13,760 nucleotides of DNA from JBBRLG01 sp038231495 (GTDB lineage Bacteria > Planctomycetota > Planctomycetia > Gemmatales > Gemmataceae), in assembly GCA_038231495.1 (NCBI GenBank), contig JBBRLG010000139.1, positions 1 through 13,760 of the forward strand. Reading direction: 5' to 3'. The position numbers and the translations under genes are program-made. Shown one piece after another: positions 7,361-13,760 of the stretch. Numbering within the stretch: position 1 is the stretch's first letter; the number at the start of each line of letters is the position of its first letter. The notes beneath the pieces were generated by a model. The model worked only from the letters and a program-made list of their open reading frames with translations, made no database searches and was not told where the DNA came from.

Positions 7361-7577
7361 ATGCCGACGGTCAAAGAACTCAACGTCAACGGCGGCAAAC
7401 GGTCGATCGACGCCGACCCGAAGCGCAGCCTGCTCAGCGTCCTCCGCGACGACCTCGACAGCCCTCGAGATGCCGATGGTGGCCCTGGCCCCGGCGGTGG
7501 GCAACGCCATTTGCCAGGCGACCGGCGTGCGTCTGCGGTCGCTGCCGATGGTGCCGAACGGGTTCAAGGCTCCCTAA
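7361..7577 (+). pseudogene. Deletion-fused remnant of an isoquinoline-1-oxidoreductase-like gene pair
   Basis: The ATG at 7361 follows GGGGAG (7347-7352). It starts MPTVKELNVNGGKRSIDADP, then KRSLLSVLRDDLD, the N-terminus of a (2Fe-2S) small subunit of molybdenum hydroxylases (IorA/CoxS type). After about 34 codons this match ends. From about 7464, in another frame, the sequence reads LEMPMVALAPAVGNAI, then CQATGVRLRSLPMVPNGFKAP, stop TAA 7575-7577. That resembles the extreme C-terminus of the molybdopterin-binding large subunit. The Cys ligands of the iron-sulfur clusters and nearly all of the large subunit are missing. A deletion of roughly the size of the pair minus 200 bp would explain it. 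Subunit assignment rests on short stretches. Confidence 0.65.
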
Positions 7578-7632
7578 AATTTACCAGTGAGAATGGCATA
7601 CCCGGTTCAAACGCTCTTCACGGGAGAATACC

Positions 7633-8415
7633 ATGATCCGCCGTCGCATTCTCCTGTGCCTCCTGGTGCTAACTCTCCTCGCAGGCTGCCGCAAGGCCTC
7701 CGAAGCGGACGCCCCCCAACCCCAGGACCCGACCCAGGCGGCCCGACAGGTCAAGGATGCCGCAACCCCCGCCGAGCGGCCCGGCACCGATCCCGTCAAG
7801 GTGGTCCCGGAGCAGCCCAAACGGCCCGTCCAGGAGCCGCCGCCGGAACTGCCGGGCCGACCGCCGGCGGCCGCAGGCGGCTTCCTCAACGAATTCGCGT
7901 CGCCCCGGTTGGACGACGACGGCGCGATGTTCGAGAGCCGGCTGCCCTACTGGCTCAAGGACGACCGGGCGTTCCTCCTGGGTGCCGTCGAGTATCCGGA
8001 ACAGCCGCTCGCCCCGGCGTTTTTCGTTCTGGTGCGCCTGCCCGCCCAGGAGGACGACTACTCCGTCGGCGGCAGTGCGTCCGTCAGTCCGCCGGACCAG
8101 GCCGACGCCTGGAACGTCCTGCACGTGTCCACCGGCGGCGGCCCGGTGATTCGCTATCGCGTCCTGAAAGAGACGGCGCGGGAAGTCTTCCTCATCGGCG
8201 GCGAGCGCTTCGCCCTGGCAAACGGCCGCGTGTTTGTGGTAGATCAGACCGTCAAGCCGTCCGCCGTGCTGCAACTCAAAGCCGACCTCGCCGATTTGTT
8301 CGGCGCCGCCCCATTCCGGCAGCCGACGCGCGACGCCTTCGCCGCGGCCCTGGAAAAACTGCGGCTGGACCAGGAACCGGTTCGCAAGCTCTTCCCCGAT
8401 TCGGAAAAGAAGTAG
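7633..8415 (+). CDS. Lipoprotein of unknown function
   Basis: The ATG at 7633 is preceded by GGGAGA (7621-7626). The first 19 residues are a lipoprotein signal: MIRRR, a hydrophobic core LLCLLVLTLLAG, then Cys19 (lipobox LAGC). The mature protein should be lipid-anchored in a membrane facing the periplasm. Residues about 20-85 are Pro/Ala-rich and probably disordered. A more structured part from about 87 (FLNEFASPRLDDDGAMFESR) to the end holds alternating beta-like stretches (FFVLVRLPAQ, REVFLIGGERFALANGRVFV) and ends in a helix. I do not recognise a family. It is 260 residues and ends in TAG, 8 nt before the next start, so the two genes are probably one transcript. Confidence 0.85.
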   Translation: MIRRRILLCLLVLTLLAGCRKASEADAPQPQDPTQAARQVKDAATPAERPGTDPVKVVPEQPKRPVQEPPPELPGRPPAAAGGFLNEFASPRLDDDGAMFESRLPYWLKDDRAFLLGAVEYPEQPLAPAFFVLVRLPAQEDDYSVGGSASVSPPDQADAWNVLHVSTGGGPVIRYRVLKETAREVFLIGGERFALANGRVFVVDQTVKPSAVLQLKADLADLFGAAPFRQPTRDAFAAALEKLRLDQEPVRKLFPDSEKK

Positions 8416-8423
8416 CCACCGCC

Positions 8424-9167
8424 ATGAGTGAAGCCGGTTTCCTCAGCGCGATCCGGGCCGACCCTAATGACGAGGCCACGCGCCTGATCTACGCCGACTA
8501 CCTCGAAGAGCGCGGCGACCCGCGCGGCGAGCTGCTGCGCCTCGACGCCCGGCTCGCGGAAGCGGGACTTGCCTACGCGGAGTTCGACGCCCTGCGCGAC
8601 CGCCTGAAACGAGTCCGGGACACGCTCCACGCCAAACACCGCAAATGGCTGGACGCCGTGGACGCGCCGGACCGCTTTACCGTCCTCTGGACCAACTCGG
8701 ACTGCGACCGTTTGCGGCAGGCGGGTCGAATTGGTAAGCCGCTGCGGTTCGTGTCGCTCTACGATTTCGGCCAGTTCAAGGTCCAGCCGGGCATCTACGT
8801 CTACCCGGTCCGCATCCACCAGAAAAAGCTATACGCGCTCGGCCGGCTGCGCGTCACGGCAACGACGACGCGCGCGGCGTACGTCGAGTCGAACCCCGCC
8901 GACGAGCCGTTGATCTTCGCCTTTCACAAGGTCGTGCTTCTCGGCGACCAGGGCACCGGCTTTCTGCCCGACACGGTCGTGCCGCACGAAGTCCTCCAGC
9001 GCTTCCGCTACCGCACGCGCGCGAACGAGTACCCACTGAAGCACGTTATGTACGGCGAATTGACGCACCCGATCGGATTGACCGGCGTGACGCGCGTCGC
9101 GAAATCGACCGCGCAGGATTTGGATTTCCTGCTCGCCGGGAAGGTTCCCCGGCACCTGTCCGTATAG
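8424..9167 (+). CDS. TIGR02996-domain protein of unknown function
   Basis: The first 45 residues, MSEAGFLSAIRADPNDEATR then LIYADYLEERGDPRGELLRL, match the TIGR02996 repeat-companion domain. That domain is named for small planctomycete proteins, mostly Gemmata, and often precedes LRR regions. Here the remaining 200 residues have no LRRs. They contain a basic helical stretch (LRDRLKRVRDTLHAKHRKWL) and a mixed alpha/beta part of unknown fold (FKVQPGIYVYPVRIHQKKLY). I chose ATG 8424 because the domain begins there; the frame is open further upstream only as an overlap with the lipoprotein gene. No strong Shine-Dalgarno is visible. Length 247 residues, stop TAG. Cytoplasmic location is likely, as there is no signal peptide. 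Confidence 0.85.
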   Translation: MSEAGFLSAIRADPNDEATRLIYADYLEERGDPRGELLRLDARLAEAGLAYAEFDALRDRLKRVRDTLHAKHRKWLDAVDAPDRFTVLWTNSDCDRLRQAGRIGKPLRFVSLYDFGQFKVQPGIYVYPVRIHQKKLYALGRLRVTATTTRAAYVESNPADEPLIFAFHKVVLLGDQGTGFLPDTVVPHEVLQRFRYRTRANEYPLKHVMYGELTHPIGLTGVTRVAKSTAQDLDFLLAGKVPRHLSV

Positions 9168-9189
9168 GCCTTTGGCCAGGGAGTTATTC

Positions 9190-9720
9190 ATGACGGAACC
9201 CGAAGCGATCCCCGCACCGCCCGCCGCCTTGCGCATCCTGGGACTCGACCCCGGCCTGCAAGTGACCGGCTACGGCGTCCTCGAAATCCGCGGCCGCACG
9301 CCGCGCGTCTGCGAGGCCGGCGTCGTCCGCAGTGCCGAGGGCCGTTCGACTACTGACATGGCTCCGCGCATTCGGGTTCTGTACGATAGTATAGTAGAAG
9401 TGATGGAGCAATTTCGGCCCGCCGTCGTCGCCGTCGAACAGTTGTACGCCCATTACGACCACCCGCGCACGGCGATCCTGATGGCCCACGCCCGCGGCGT
9501 GTTGTTGCTGGCAGCGGCGCAGCGCAACCTGCCGGTCCACAGTTACAATGCCACGCGCGTCAAGAAGACCGTGACGGGCAACGGCCACGCCTCCAAGGAG
9601 CAGGTGCAGCGCACGATCCAGCGCGAACTCGGCCTGGCCGAGCTGCCCGAACCGCCCGACGTGGCCGACGCGCTGGCCGTGGCGCTGTGTCACTTCTACA
9701 TGCAAAAACTGGCGGCGTGA
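9190..9720 (+). CDS. ruvC: Crossover junction endodeoxyribonuclease RuvC
   Basis: RuvC nicks Holliday junctions symmetrically as a dimer with the RuvAB motor. The four acidic catalytic residues are visible: Asp20 in ILGLDPGLQVTGYG, Glu83 in VVAVEQL, and Asp157 and Asp160 in PPDVADALAVALCH. The protein is 176 residues, the usual size. The ATG at 9190 is preferred over the upstream TTG 9172 because AGGGAG (9178-9183) sits 6 nt before it. A 13-residue N-terminal extension (TEPEAIPAPPAAL) precedes the first beta strand. The 22-nt gap from the preceding gene and 10-nt gap to ruvA put it at the head of a ruvC-ruvA-ruvB block. Confidence 0.97.
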   Translation: MTEPEAIPAPPAALRILGLDPGLQVTGYGVLEIRGRTPRVCEAGVVRSAEGRSTTDMAPRIRVLYDSIVEVMEQFRPAVVAVEQLYAHYDHPRTAILMAHARGVLLLAAAQRNLPVHSYNATRVKKTVTGNGHASKEQVQRTIQRELGLAELPEPPDVADALAVALCHFYMQKLAA

Positions 9721-9730
9721 GAACTTACCA

Positions 9731-10369
9731 ATGATAACGAAAATTACCGGCGTGCTGAGCCGCGTCCACGACGACGAAGTGCGCCTCCAGGTGGGGGCGC
9801 TGGAGTACGCCGTGCTGGTGCCGGAGTTCGTGCGCCGCGGCATCCAGGGGCGCGTCGGCCAGGAGGTGACGCTGCACACCAGCCATTACCTGGACGGCAA
9901 TCCGATGCAGGGCCGCGTCGTACCGCGCCTGATCGGCTTCGCCCACGAGGCGGAACTCGCCTTTTTCGACCTCTTTTGTACGGTTGACAAGGTGGGCACG
10001 CGCAAGGCGCTCAAGGCGCTGGTGCGGCCGGTCAAAGAGATCGCGGACGCCATCCAGCGCCAGGACGCGAAATGGCTGACGACGTTGCCCGGCGTGGGTG
10101 CGGCGACGGCGGAGCAGATCATCGCGACGCTGCGGCGCAAGGTGACCAAGTACGCGCTCATGTCGCCGCCCGCCGGGCAAGCCGCCGACGGCACAACGCC
10201 GGGCACTGTCGTGGACGGCAACGTGATCGAAGACGCCTACCAGGCGCTGGTAAGTGTCGGTCACAGTCCGATCGACGCCCGCAACCGCCTCGACCGCGTG
10301 CTGACCACGGGCCGCTCTTTCAAGTCGGCGGAAGAAGTGTTGCTGGAAATCTACAACCAAGGTGTGTGA
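9731..10369 (+). CDS. ruvA: Holliday junction branch-migration protein RuvA
   Basis: RuvA tetramers hold the four-way junction and load RuvB. The N-terminal OB-fold (about residues 1-64) begins MITKITGVLSRVHDDEVRLQ. Two helix-hairpin-helix motifs follow. The second is clear (LPGVGAATAEQIIATLR); the first is degenerate (VDKVGTRKALKAL, lacking the usual GIG). The C-terminal RuvB-binding domain, about 163-212, includes EDAYQALVSVGHSPIDARNR. Length 212 residues. It starts 10 nt after the ruvC stop with only a weak ribosome site (GAGAAC), so translation may be coupled. A 48-bp palindrome follows its stop. Confidence 0.96.
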   Translation: MITKITGVLSRVHDDEVRLQVGALEYAVLVPEFVRRGIQGRVGQEVTLHTSHYLDGNPMQGRVVPRLIGFAHEAELAFFDLFCTVDKVGTRKALKALVRPVKEIADAIQRQDAKWLTTLPGVGAATAEQIIATLRRKVTKYALMSPPAGQAADGTTPGTVVDGNVIEDAYQALVSVGHSPIDARNRLDRVLTTGRSFKSAEEVLLEIYNQGV

Positions 10370-10423
10370 AGAATCGGGTATTGCCGCTTGCGGCTGAGCG
10401 CTCAGCCGCAAGCGGCAATGCCC
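10370..10423 (+). repeat. Long perfect palindrome between ruvA and ruvB, REP-like copy 1
   Basis: ATTGCCGCTTGCGGCTGAGC at 10380-10399 is followed directly by its exact reverse complement (10400-10419). GGG/CCC arms with one U.G pair extend the stem to 10376-10423, nearly without a loop. It begins 10 nt after the ruvA stop. The block GCCGCTTGCGGCT, its mirror and the lead-in GAnTCGGG recur after ruvB at the same offset, 14 nt past the stop. No T-run, so it may not terminate transcription. Confidence 0.8.
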
Positions 10424-10440
10424 GCTTGGAGTCCCCGCCG

Positions 10441-11475
10441 ATGGCTCGTGAAGCAATCGTTCACTCCGACCAACCCGGCGACAACGGCCCCGACCGCGAC
10501 TCCGCGCTGCGGCCGCGCTGGCTGCGCGAGGTCATCGGCCAAAGGCAAGTCGTGCAACGCCTGACCATCGTCCTCAACGCCTGCCGCAAGCTCAAGGAGC
10601 CGATGGCACACATCCTCTTCGACGGCCCGCCCGGTCTCGGCAAGACGACGTTCGCCTCGGTGCTGCCCAACGAACTCGGCACCTCCATCCAGATGACCAG
10701 CGGCCCGGCCCTCACCAAGCCCGCCGACATGCTGCCGTTCTTGACCAACCTGGAGGAAGGCTCGATCCTGTTCATCGACGAAATTCACCGCATGCCGCGC
10801 GTGGTCGAGGAGTTTATCTATCCGGCAATGGAAGATTTCCGCATCGACATCATACTCGGCGAAGGCGTCAACGCGCGGACGATCTCGATGAAGCTCAAGC
10901 GGTTCACGCTGATCGGCGCGACGACGCGCAGCGGCATGTTGTCCGGCCCGATGCGCGACCGCTTCAAGATGCACGAACACCTGGAGTTTTACAGCGTCGA
11001 GGAGCTGGCCGAAATCCTGCGCATCAACGCCCGCAAGCTGCAAACGCCGCTGGCCGAGGACGCCGCGTTGGAACTGGCCCGCCGCAGCCGCGGCACGCCG
11101 CGCATCGCCAACTCGCGCCTCTGGTGGACGCGCAACTTCGCCCACAGCGAGGCCGACGGCCGTATCACACTGGACCTGGCCCGCGCCGCCCTGGCAATGG
11201 CGGAGGTCGATCCGGACGGTTTGGATAAACAGGATCGCCGTTATCTGGAAACGCTGGTGGGCGTCTTCGGCGGCGGCCCGACCGGCGTGGAGGCCCTGGG
11301 CGCGACGATGAACCTGCCGGCCGACACGCTGAGCGACGAGGTCGAGCCGTACCTGCTGCGCGAGCAGTACATTATCCGTACGCCGAGGGGTCGCGTGGCG
11401 ACGGCCCGCGCGTACAAGCTGCTCGGCGAGCCGATGCGGATGCCGCCGCCGGACCAGCCGATGTTGTTCGATTGA
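10441..11475 (+). CDS. ruvB: Holliday junction branch-migration ATPase RuvB
   Basis: RuvB is the hexameric AAA+ motor that drives branch migration with RuvA. Walker A (GPPGLGKTT) is at residues 62-70, Walker B with DEIH at 113-116 (LFIDEIHRM), and sensor 1 in LIGATTRSGMLSGPMRDRF with the Arg-rich tail. The C-terminal winged helix ends in RTPRGRVATARAYKLLGEP. Length 344 residues, normal. ATG 10441 follows GGAG (10428-10431); the frame is open upstream but that part overlaps ruvA and lacks RuvB sequence. One segment is unusual: TPRIANSRLWWTRNFAHS, where relatives commonly have TPRIANNRLRRVRDFA. It lies 71 nt behind ruvA. Confidence 0.96.
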   Translation: MAREAIVHSDQPGDNGPDRDSALRPRWLREVIGQRQVVQRLTIVLNACRKLKEPMAHILFDGPPGLGKTTFASVLPNELGTSIQMTSGPALTKPADMLPFLTNLEEGSILFIDEIHRMPRVVEEFIYPAMEDFRIDIILGEGVNARTISMKLKRFTLIGATTRSGMLSGPMRDRFKMHEHLEFYSVEELAEILRINARKLQTPLAEDAALELARRSRGTPRIANSRLWWTRNFAHSEADGRITLDLARAALAMAEVDPDGLDKQDRRYLETLVGVFGGGPTGVEALGATMNLPADTLSDEVEPYLLREQYIIRTPRGRVATARAYKLLGEPMRMPPPDQPMLFD

Positions 11476-11532
11476 CGATTCGGGAGTCGCCGCTTGCGGC
11501 TTTGCGGTTTTACTCGCAAAGCCGCAAGCGGC
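11476..11532 (+). repeat. Stem-loop between ruvB and scpA, REP-like copy 2
   Basis: GCCGCTTGCGGCTTTGCG (11489-11506) pairs perfectly with 11515-11532 around the 8-nt loop GTTTTACT. The lead-in CGATTCGGG follows the ruvB stop directly. Compared with copy 1 the GCCGCTTGCGGCT arm and the 14-nt distance from the stop are identical, while the tip differs. The scpA ribosome site GGGAG (11537-11541) begins 4 nt after the stem, so folding could affect its access. Confidence 0.8.
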
Positions 11533-11546
11533 AACAGGGAGTTCGA

Positions 11547-12299
11547 TTGTCCACCGCCGACCAGCCCGATTACCAGGTCGAACTCGACACGTTCCGCGGT
11601 CCGCTCGACCTGCTGCTCTACCTCGTCAAGCGCGAGGAGGTGGACATCCGCGACATCCCCATCGCGCGCGTCGCCGAGCAGTTCAAGGAATACCTGGGCC
11701 TGTTGCATTTCATCAACGTCGAGGTGGCCGGCGACTTCCTCGTCATGGCCGCGACGCTCATGGAGATCAAGAGCCGCCTGGTGCTGCCGCGCGCCGAGGA
11801 GACCGCCGAGGACGAGGACGACCCGCGCCAGGAACTCGTCCGGCAACTGTTGCAGTACAAGAAATTCAAAGAAGCCGCCGCCGTCTTGGAGGCGCGGGCC
11901 GAGGAGCAAAGCCAGCGCCTGGCGCGTCAATCGCCGCCGCAATCCGCCGCGCCCAACGCACCGACCGTCCGCCCCGTCGAGTTGTGGGATTTGGTCAGCG
12001 CGTTCGGCCGGCTGATGCGCGAGACGATGGCGCTACAGCCGCAGTCGATCGTCGTCGATCAGACGCCGTTGCACGTTTATATGGACTTGATTCTGCAACG
12101 CTTGCAGCGCGAACCGCGCTTGCGTCTGTCGGACCTGTTTACGCCGCCGCACACGCGCGGCCGTCTGGTGGGGTTATTTCTCGCGGTGCTGGAATTGACG
12201 AAAGGCCGGCAGATTCTGCCAGAACAGGAGGCACCGTTTAGTGACATCTGGGTGTCACTGAACCCGCAGGAGCCGGAATCGGGTGAGCCGGGAGGGTAA
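11547..12299 (+). CDS. scpA: Segregation and condensation protein A (kleisin subunit)
   Basis: ScpA bridges SMC heads and, with ScpB, forms the condensin-like complex for chromosome segregation. The N-terminal domain is clear: YQVELDTFRGPLDLLLYLVK, EEVDIRDIPIARVAEQFKEYL, and FLVMAATLMEIKSRLVLPRA. An acidic linker (ETAEDEDDPRQ) follows, then a helical middle region. A C-terminal winged helix (VGLFLAVLELTKGRQILPEQ) binds the SMC cap. Start is TTG 11547, with GGGAG (11537-11541) 5 nt upstream; the frame continues upstream only through the stem-loop. Length 250 residues. No scpB follows in the window; the next gene is convergent. Position behind ruvB suggests cotranscription. Confidence 0.93.
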   Translation: MSTADQPDYQVELDTFRGPLDLLLYLVKREEVDIRDIPIARVAEQFKEYLGLLHFINVEVAGDFLVMAATLMEIKSRLVLPRAEETAEDEDDPRQELVRQLLQYKKFKEAAAVLEARAEEQSQRLARQSPPQSAAPNAPTVRPVELWDLVSAFGRLMRETMALQPQSIVVDQTPLHVYMDLILQRLQREPRLRLSDLFTPPHTRGRLVGLFLAVLELTKGRQILPEQEAPFSDIWVSLNPQEPESGEPGG

Positions 12300-12300
12300 G

Positions 12301-12341
12301 CGACGGACGAGCCGTCGATCACCAACACTTGGCGTACGCCA
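12301..12341. terminator. Two small dyads between convergent genes, possible bidirectional terminator
   Basis: CGACGG/CCGTCG (12301-12306, 12312-12317) and the palindrome TGGCGTACGCCA (12330-12341) lie in the 59-nt gap between the scpA stop and the stop of the minus-strand DUF1559 gene. Neither has a T-run, so intrinsic termination is only suggested by position. Confidence 0.4.
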
Positions 12342-12358
12342 GGTATCGTCCGGCCTAA

Positions 12359-13240
12359 TTACCAGTCGTTACCCAGGACTTCGCCGCCCGCCGGCGTGAC
12401 CGCTGCCCAATAGGTCGTCGGCGACATGCCGGGCGACAGCGTACGCACGCTCCCATCTACTAAGGCGACGAGCATCCCGCTGCTATACGGCGTCTGCGCG
12501 AGGCGCGGGTCGAAATTGTTAGCAGGTGGTGCGGTTTGAAAAGTTAGACCGGCGACGGATCCCACGGTAATAGGTGGATTGCCCTGTGTCACTGGATATA
12601 CGTCGGGGGGGGAAGCCGAGCCAAACAATTTTGAGCCTTCATGGAACTCGGCAAAGCTGGCACGATGGACAACATCCCCGCTTGGAAGCTTGAGGGAATC
12701 AGTGAAGTACCAACTGAATTGGATAACGTCTCTCTTGAATGCATAATGTTCGGCAAAAGCAATCGTGTTTGACGTTCCATCCGGAAAACTGGCAGACAGG
12801 TTGGATCTGCGGTCAAACACGATTGCATTCGCTGCATAGCTTGCACAGTTATCTGCTTTCGGCAACCAAGCCAGGGTTGGATCGCTCGGGCTAATGAAAA
12901 CTTTAACCGTGTGGGCGCTCGAGTTGGGCACAACACCCGTCTTGACGGTGTGATAGTAATTATCCTCTTCAACATAAGCCAAAAGCGCGAAGAAAAAAGA
13001 GTCACCCGGATTCGGACAGCCAACTTCGCTTCCCGACAAGGTAGGACATTCTCCTGTATGCGTGCCTGAAAAATTGTGAAGAGCCAAAGTACATTGCTTT
13101 AGGTTATTCGTGCTGTGCATCCGGGCGGCGGCGGCCCGGACTTTTTGAACCGCGGGAAGTAGAAGTGCGATCAGGATGCCGATGATGGCAATGACGACCA
13201 ACAACTCGAGTAGGGTAAATGCGCGCCGATTCTTGCTCAT
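12359..13240 (-). CDS. DUF1559 protein with type IV prepilin-like N-terminus
   Basis: Starts MSKNRRAFTLLELLVVIAII and continues with a hydrophobic helix to PAVQKVRAAAARM, a class III/type II pseudopilin signal. Cleavage is expected between Ala7 and Phe8, with Glu at mature position 5. DUF1559 proteins are present in very many copies in Planctomycetes; their function is not established. The C-terminus shows the family's DG motif in VALVDGSVRTL and the terminal GGEVLGNDW; the His that often precedes DG is not evident. I chose ATG 13240 rather than the upstream ATG at 13336 because AGGGAG lies just before it. The prepilin signal also begins there. Length 293 residues. Secreted or membrane-tethered through the N-terminal helix (inferred). 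Convergent with scpA. Confidence 0.94.
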   Translation of the reverse strand: MSKNRRAFTLLELLVVIAIIGILIALLLPAVQKVRAAAARMHSTNNLKQCTLALHNFSGTHTGECPTLSGSEVGCPNPGDSFFFALLAYVEEDNYYHTVKTGVVPNSSAHTVKVFISPSDPTLAWLPKADNCASYAANAIVFDRRSNLSASFPDGTSNTIAFAEHYAFKRDVIQFSWYFTDSLKLPSGDVVHRASFAEFHEGSKLFGSASPPDVYPVTQGNPPITVGSVAGLTFQTAPPANNFDPRLAQTPYSSGMLVALVDGSVRTLSPGMSPTTYWAAVTPAGGEVLGNDW

Positions 13241-13537
13241 TGAATCTCCCTTCTCGCCAGATGCTCGATTCGTGACAGTCCGTGGATTTGAAATACCGAG
13301 GCGTAACTGCGCCCTCTTGGTGCTGCCAATCTCCATTCAGAGTTGACGACTGGAAGTTAATGAAACAGGATTCATCGTGTTCCATCGGCGGCTTCCAAGA
13401 ACAACTCCAGGGTGTGCTAACTGCATATCTGCCATTCGGACAGCAGATTCCCGGAAGTCATTCTTGGATGCCACCTAAGATTCGCAAGCGGCTGTGTTTC
13501 AAAGCGCAACATCCACGCTCTGAAGGGATGTATGGAT
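13241..13537 (-). other. Leader region of the DUF1559 gene
   Basis: About 297 nt between the stop of the upstream minus-strand gene and the DUF1559 start. I see the ribosome site AAGGGAG near 13246-13252 (minus sense) but no convincing promoter, terminator or ORF. The two open frames crossing it are shadows. A 9-nt CCGCTTGCG match to the ruv stem-loop arm is too short to call. Confidence 0.4.
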
Positions 13538-13678
13538 TCACTTGACGACGACGTTGACGGCGTTCTTCGCACTCACAGTTTGAGTCATACCTTGTGCATC
13601 CTTGTAAATAAGAAATGCCCAAGTTGGGTTATATGTGGCTGCAGCAACTTGGGTGGTGACTCCATCGAGCTTCCTGAG
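13538..13678 (-). pseudogene. C-terminal fragment of an unrecognised protein, cut upstream by TAG
   Basis: Reading minus from 13678 to TGA 13538-13540 gives LRKLDGVTTQVAAATYNPTW and then AFLIYKDAQGMTQTVSAKNA, ending VNVVVK. The composition is like a beta-rich extracellular domain of the kind paired with DUF1559 genes, but I recognise no family. TAG at 13679-13681 closes the frame upstream, in a segment that forms an inverted repeat. The gene may therefore be broken by an element or rearrangement near the window edge. It could equally be an intact gene with the junction misread, since only the end is present. Confidence 0.45.
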
Positions 13679-13760
13679 CTACAAATAGCCCGATTTTGCA
13701 TGAAAACCGGCTGCCTAGATTGCCCAAGCCTTCCATATTCCGCCAGGAAGCTCGATGGAG
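13660..13760. repeat. 17-bp perfect inverted repeat running to the window edge
   Basis: CTCCATCGAGCTTCCTG (13660-13676) is the exact reverse complement of 13744-13760, with 67 nt between. The left arm encodes part of the KLDGV stretch on the minus strand, so the right arm is an inverted copy of coding sequence or a transposon end. The repeat may continue past the window. No TA target is visible at its left end. Confidence 0.6.

Noticed and set aside
7587..8423. N-terminal extension of the TIGR02996 protein frame
   Set aside because: It overlaps the lipoprotein gene in another frame, is Arg/Pro-rich, and the recognised domain starts at ATG 8424.
10072..10440. Upstream extension of the ruvB frame
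   Set aside because: It overlaps ruvA and the palindrome and has no RuvB similarity; ATG 10441 with GGAG fits.
13481..13492. Third copy of the ruv stem-loop repeat
   Set aside because: Only about nine bases of one arm match and no second arm is present.
1..13760. CRISPR array, defence island or biosynthetic cluster
   Set aside because: No regularly spaced repeats and no nuclease, helicase or toxin genes beyond ruv housekeeping and transposases were found.

Overview
The window looks like a chromosome segment from a planctomycete of the Gemmataceae (Gemmata-like). Three things point there: a TIGR02996-type N-terminus at 8424, a DUF1559 prepilin-like protein at 12359-13240, and a large He_PIG/Ig-repeat surface protein whose reconstructed N-terminus carries an LExLExLExP-like motif. 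Housekeeping genes are GC-rich. TAA, TGA and TAG all serve as ordinary terminal stops.

Layout. 48-1161: prfB (release factor 2), read through an in-frame UGA by a classical +1 programmed frameshift. 1162-1369: leader with a palindromic motif and a strong hairpin. 1370-4833: one broken surface-protein gene, split by a 92-bp MITE (1484-1575), a decayed IS5-type element (3381-4285) and a second MITE-like element (4288-4432). 4848-6936: a leucine-rich-repeat gene split after its third codon by an ISAzo13-type element (4858-6164) with a dead transposase. All four insertions sit between TA dinucleotides. Removing them on paper, one TA copy each, restores uninterrupted frames of 771 and 259 codons. 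6992-7577: two gene remnants, a C-terminal tail and an internally deleted isoquinoline-1-oxidoreductase-like pair.

7633-9167: a lipoprotein of unknown function and a TIGR02996-domain protein. 9190-12299: ruvC-ruvA-ruvB-scpA, a co-directional block for Holliday-junction resolution and chromosome condensation. The ruvA-ruvB and ruvB-scpA gaps carry the same long stem-loop at the same offset from the stop codon. 12359-13240 (minus): DUF1559 protein, convergent with scpA. 13538 to the end (minus): the C-terminus of an unrecognised protein, bounded by a 17-bp inverted repeat that reaches the window edge.

The most informative part is 1370-6936, a nested record of TA-targeting insertions. Both IS transposases are interrupted only by TAG codons at positions where I expect Tyr or another aromatic residue. 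I found no CRISPR array, no rRNA or tRNA gene, and no recognisable defence system.
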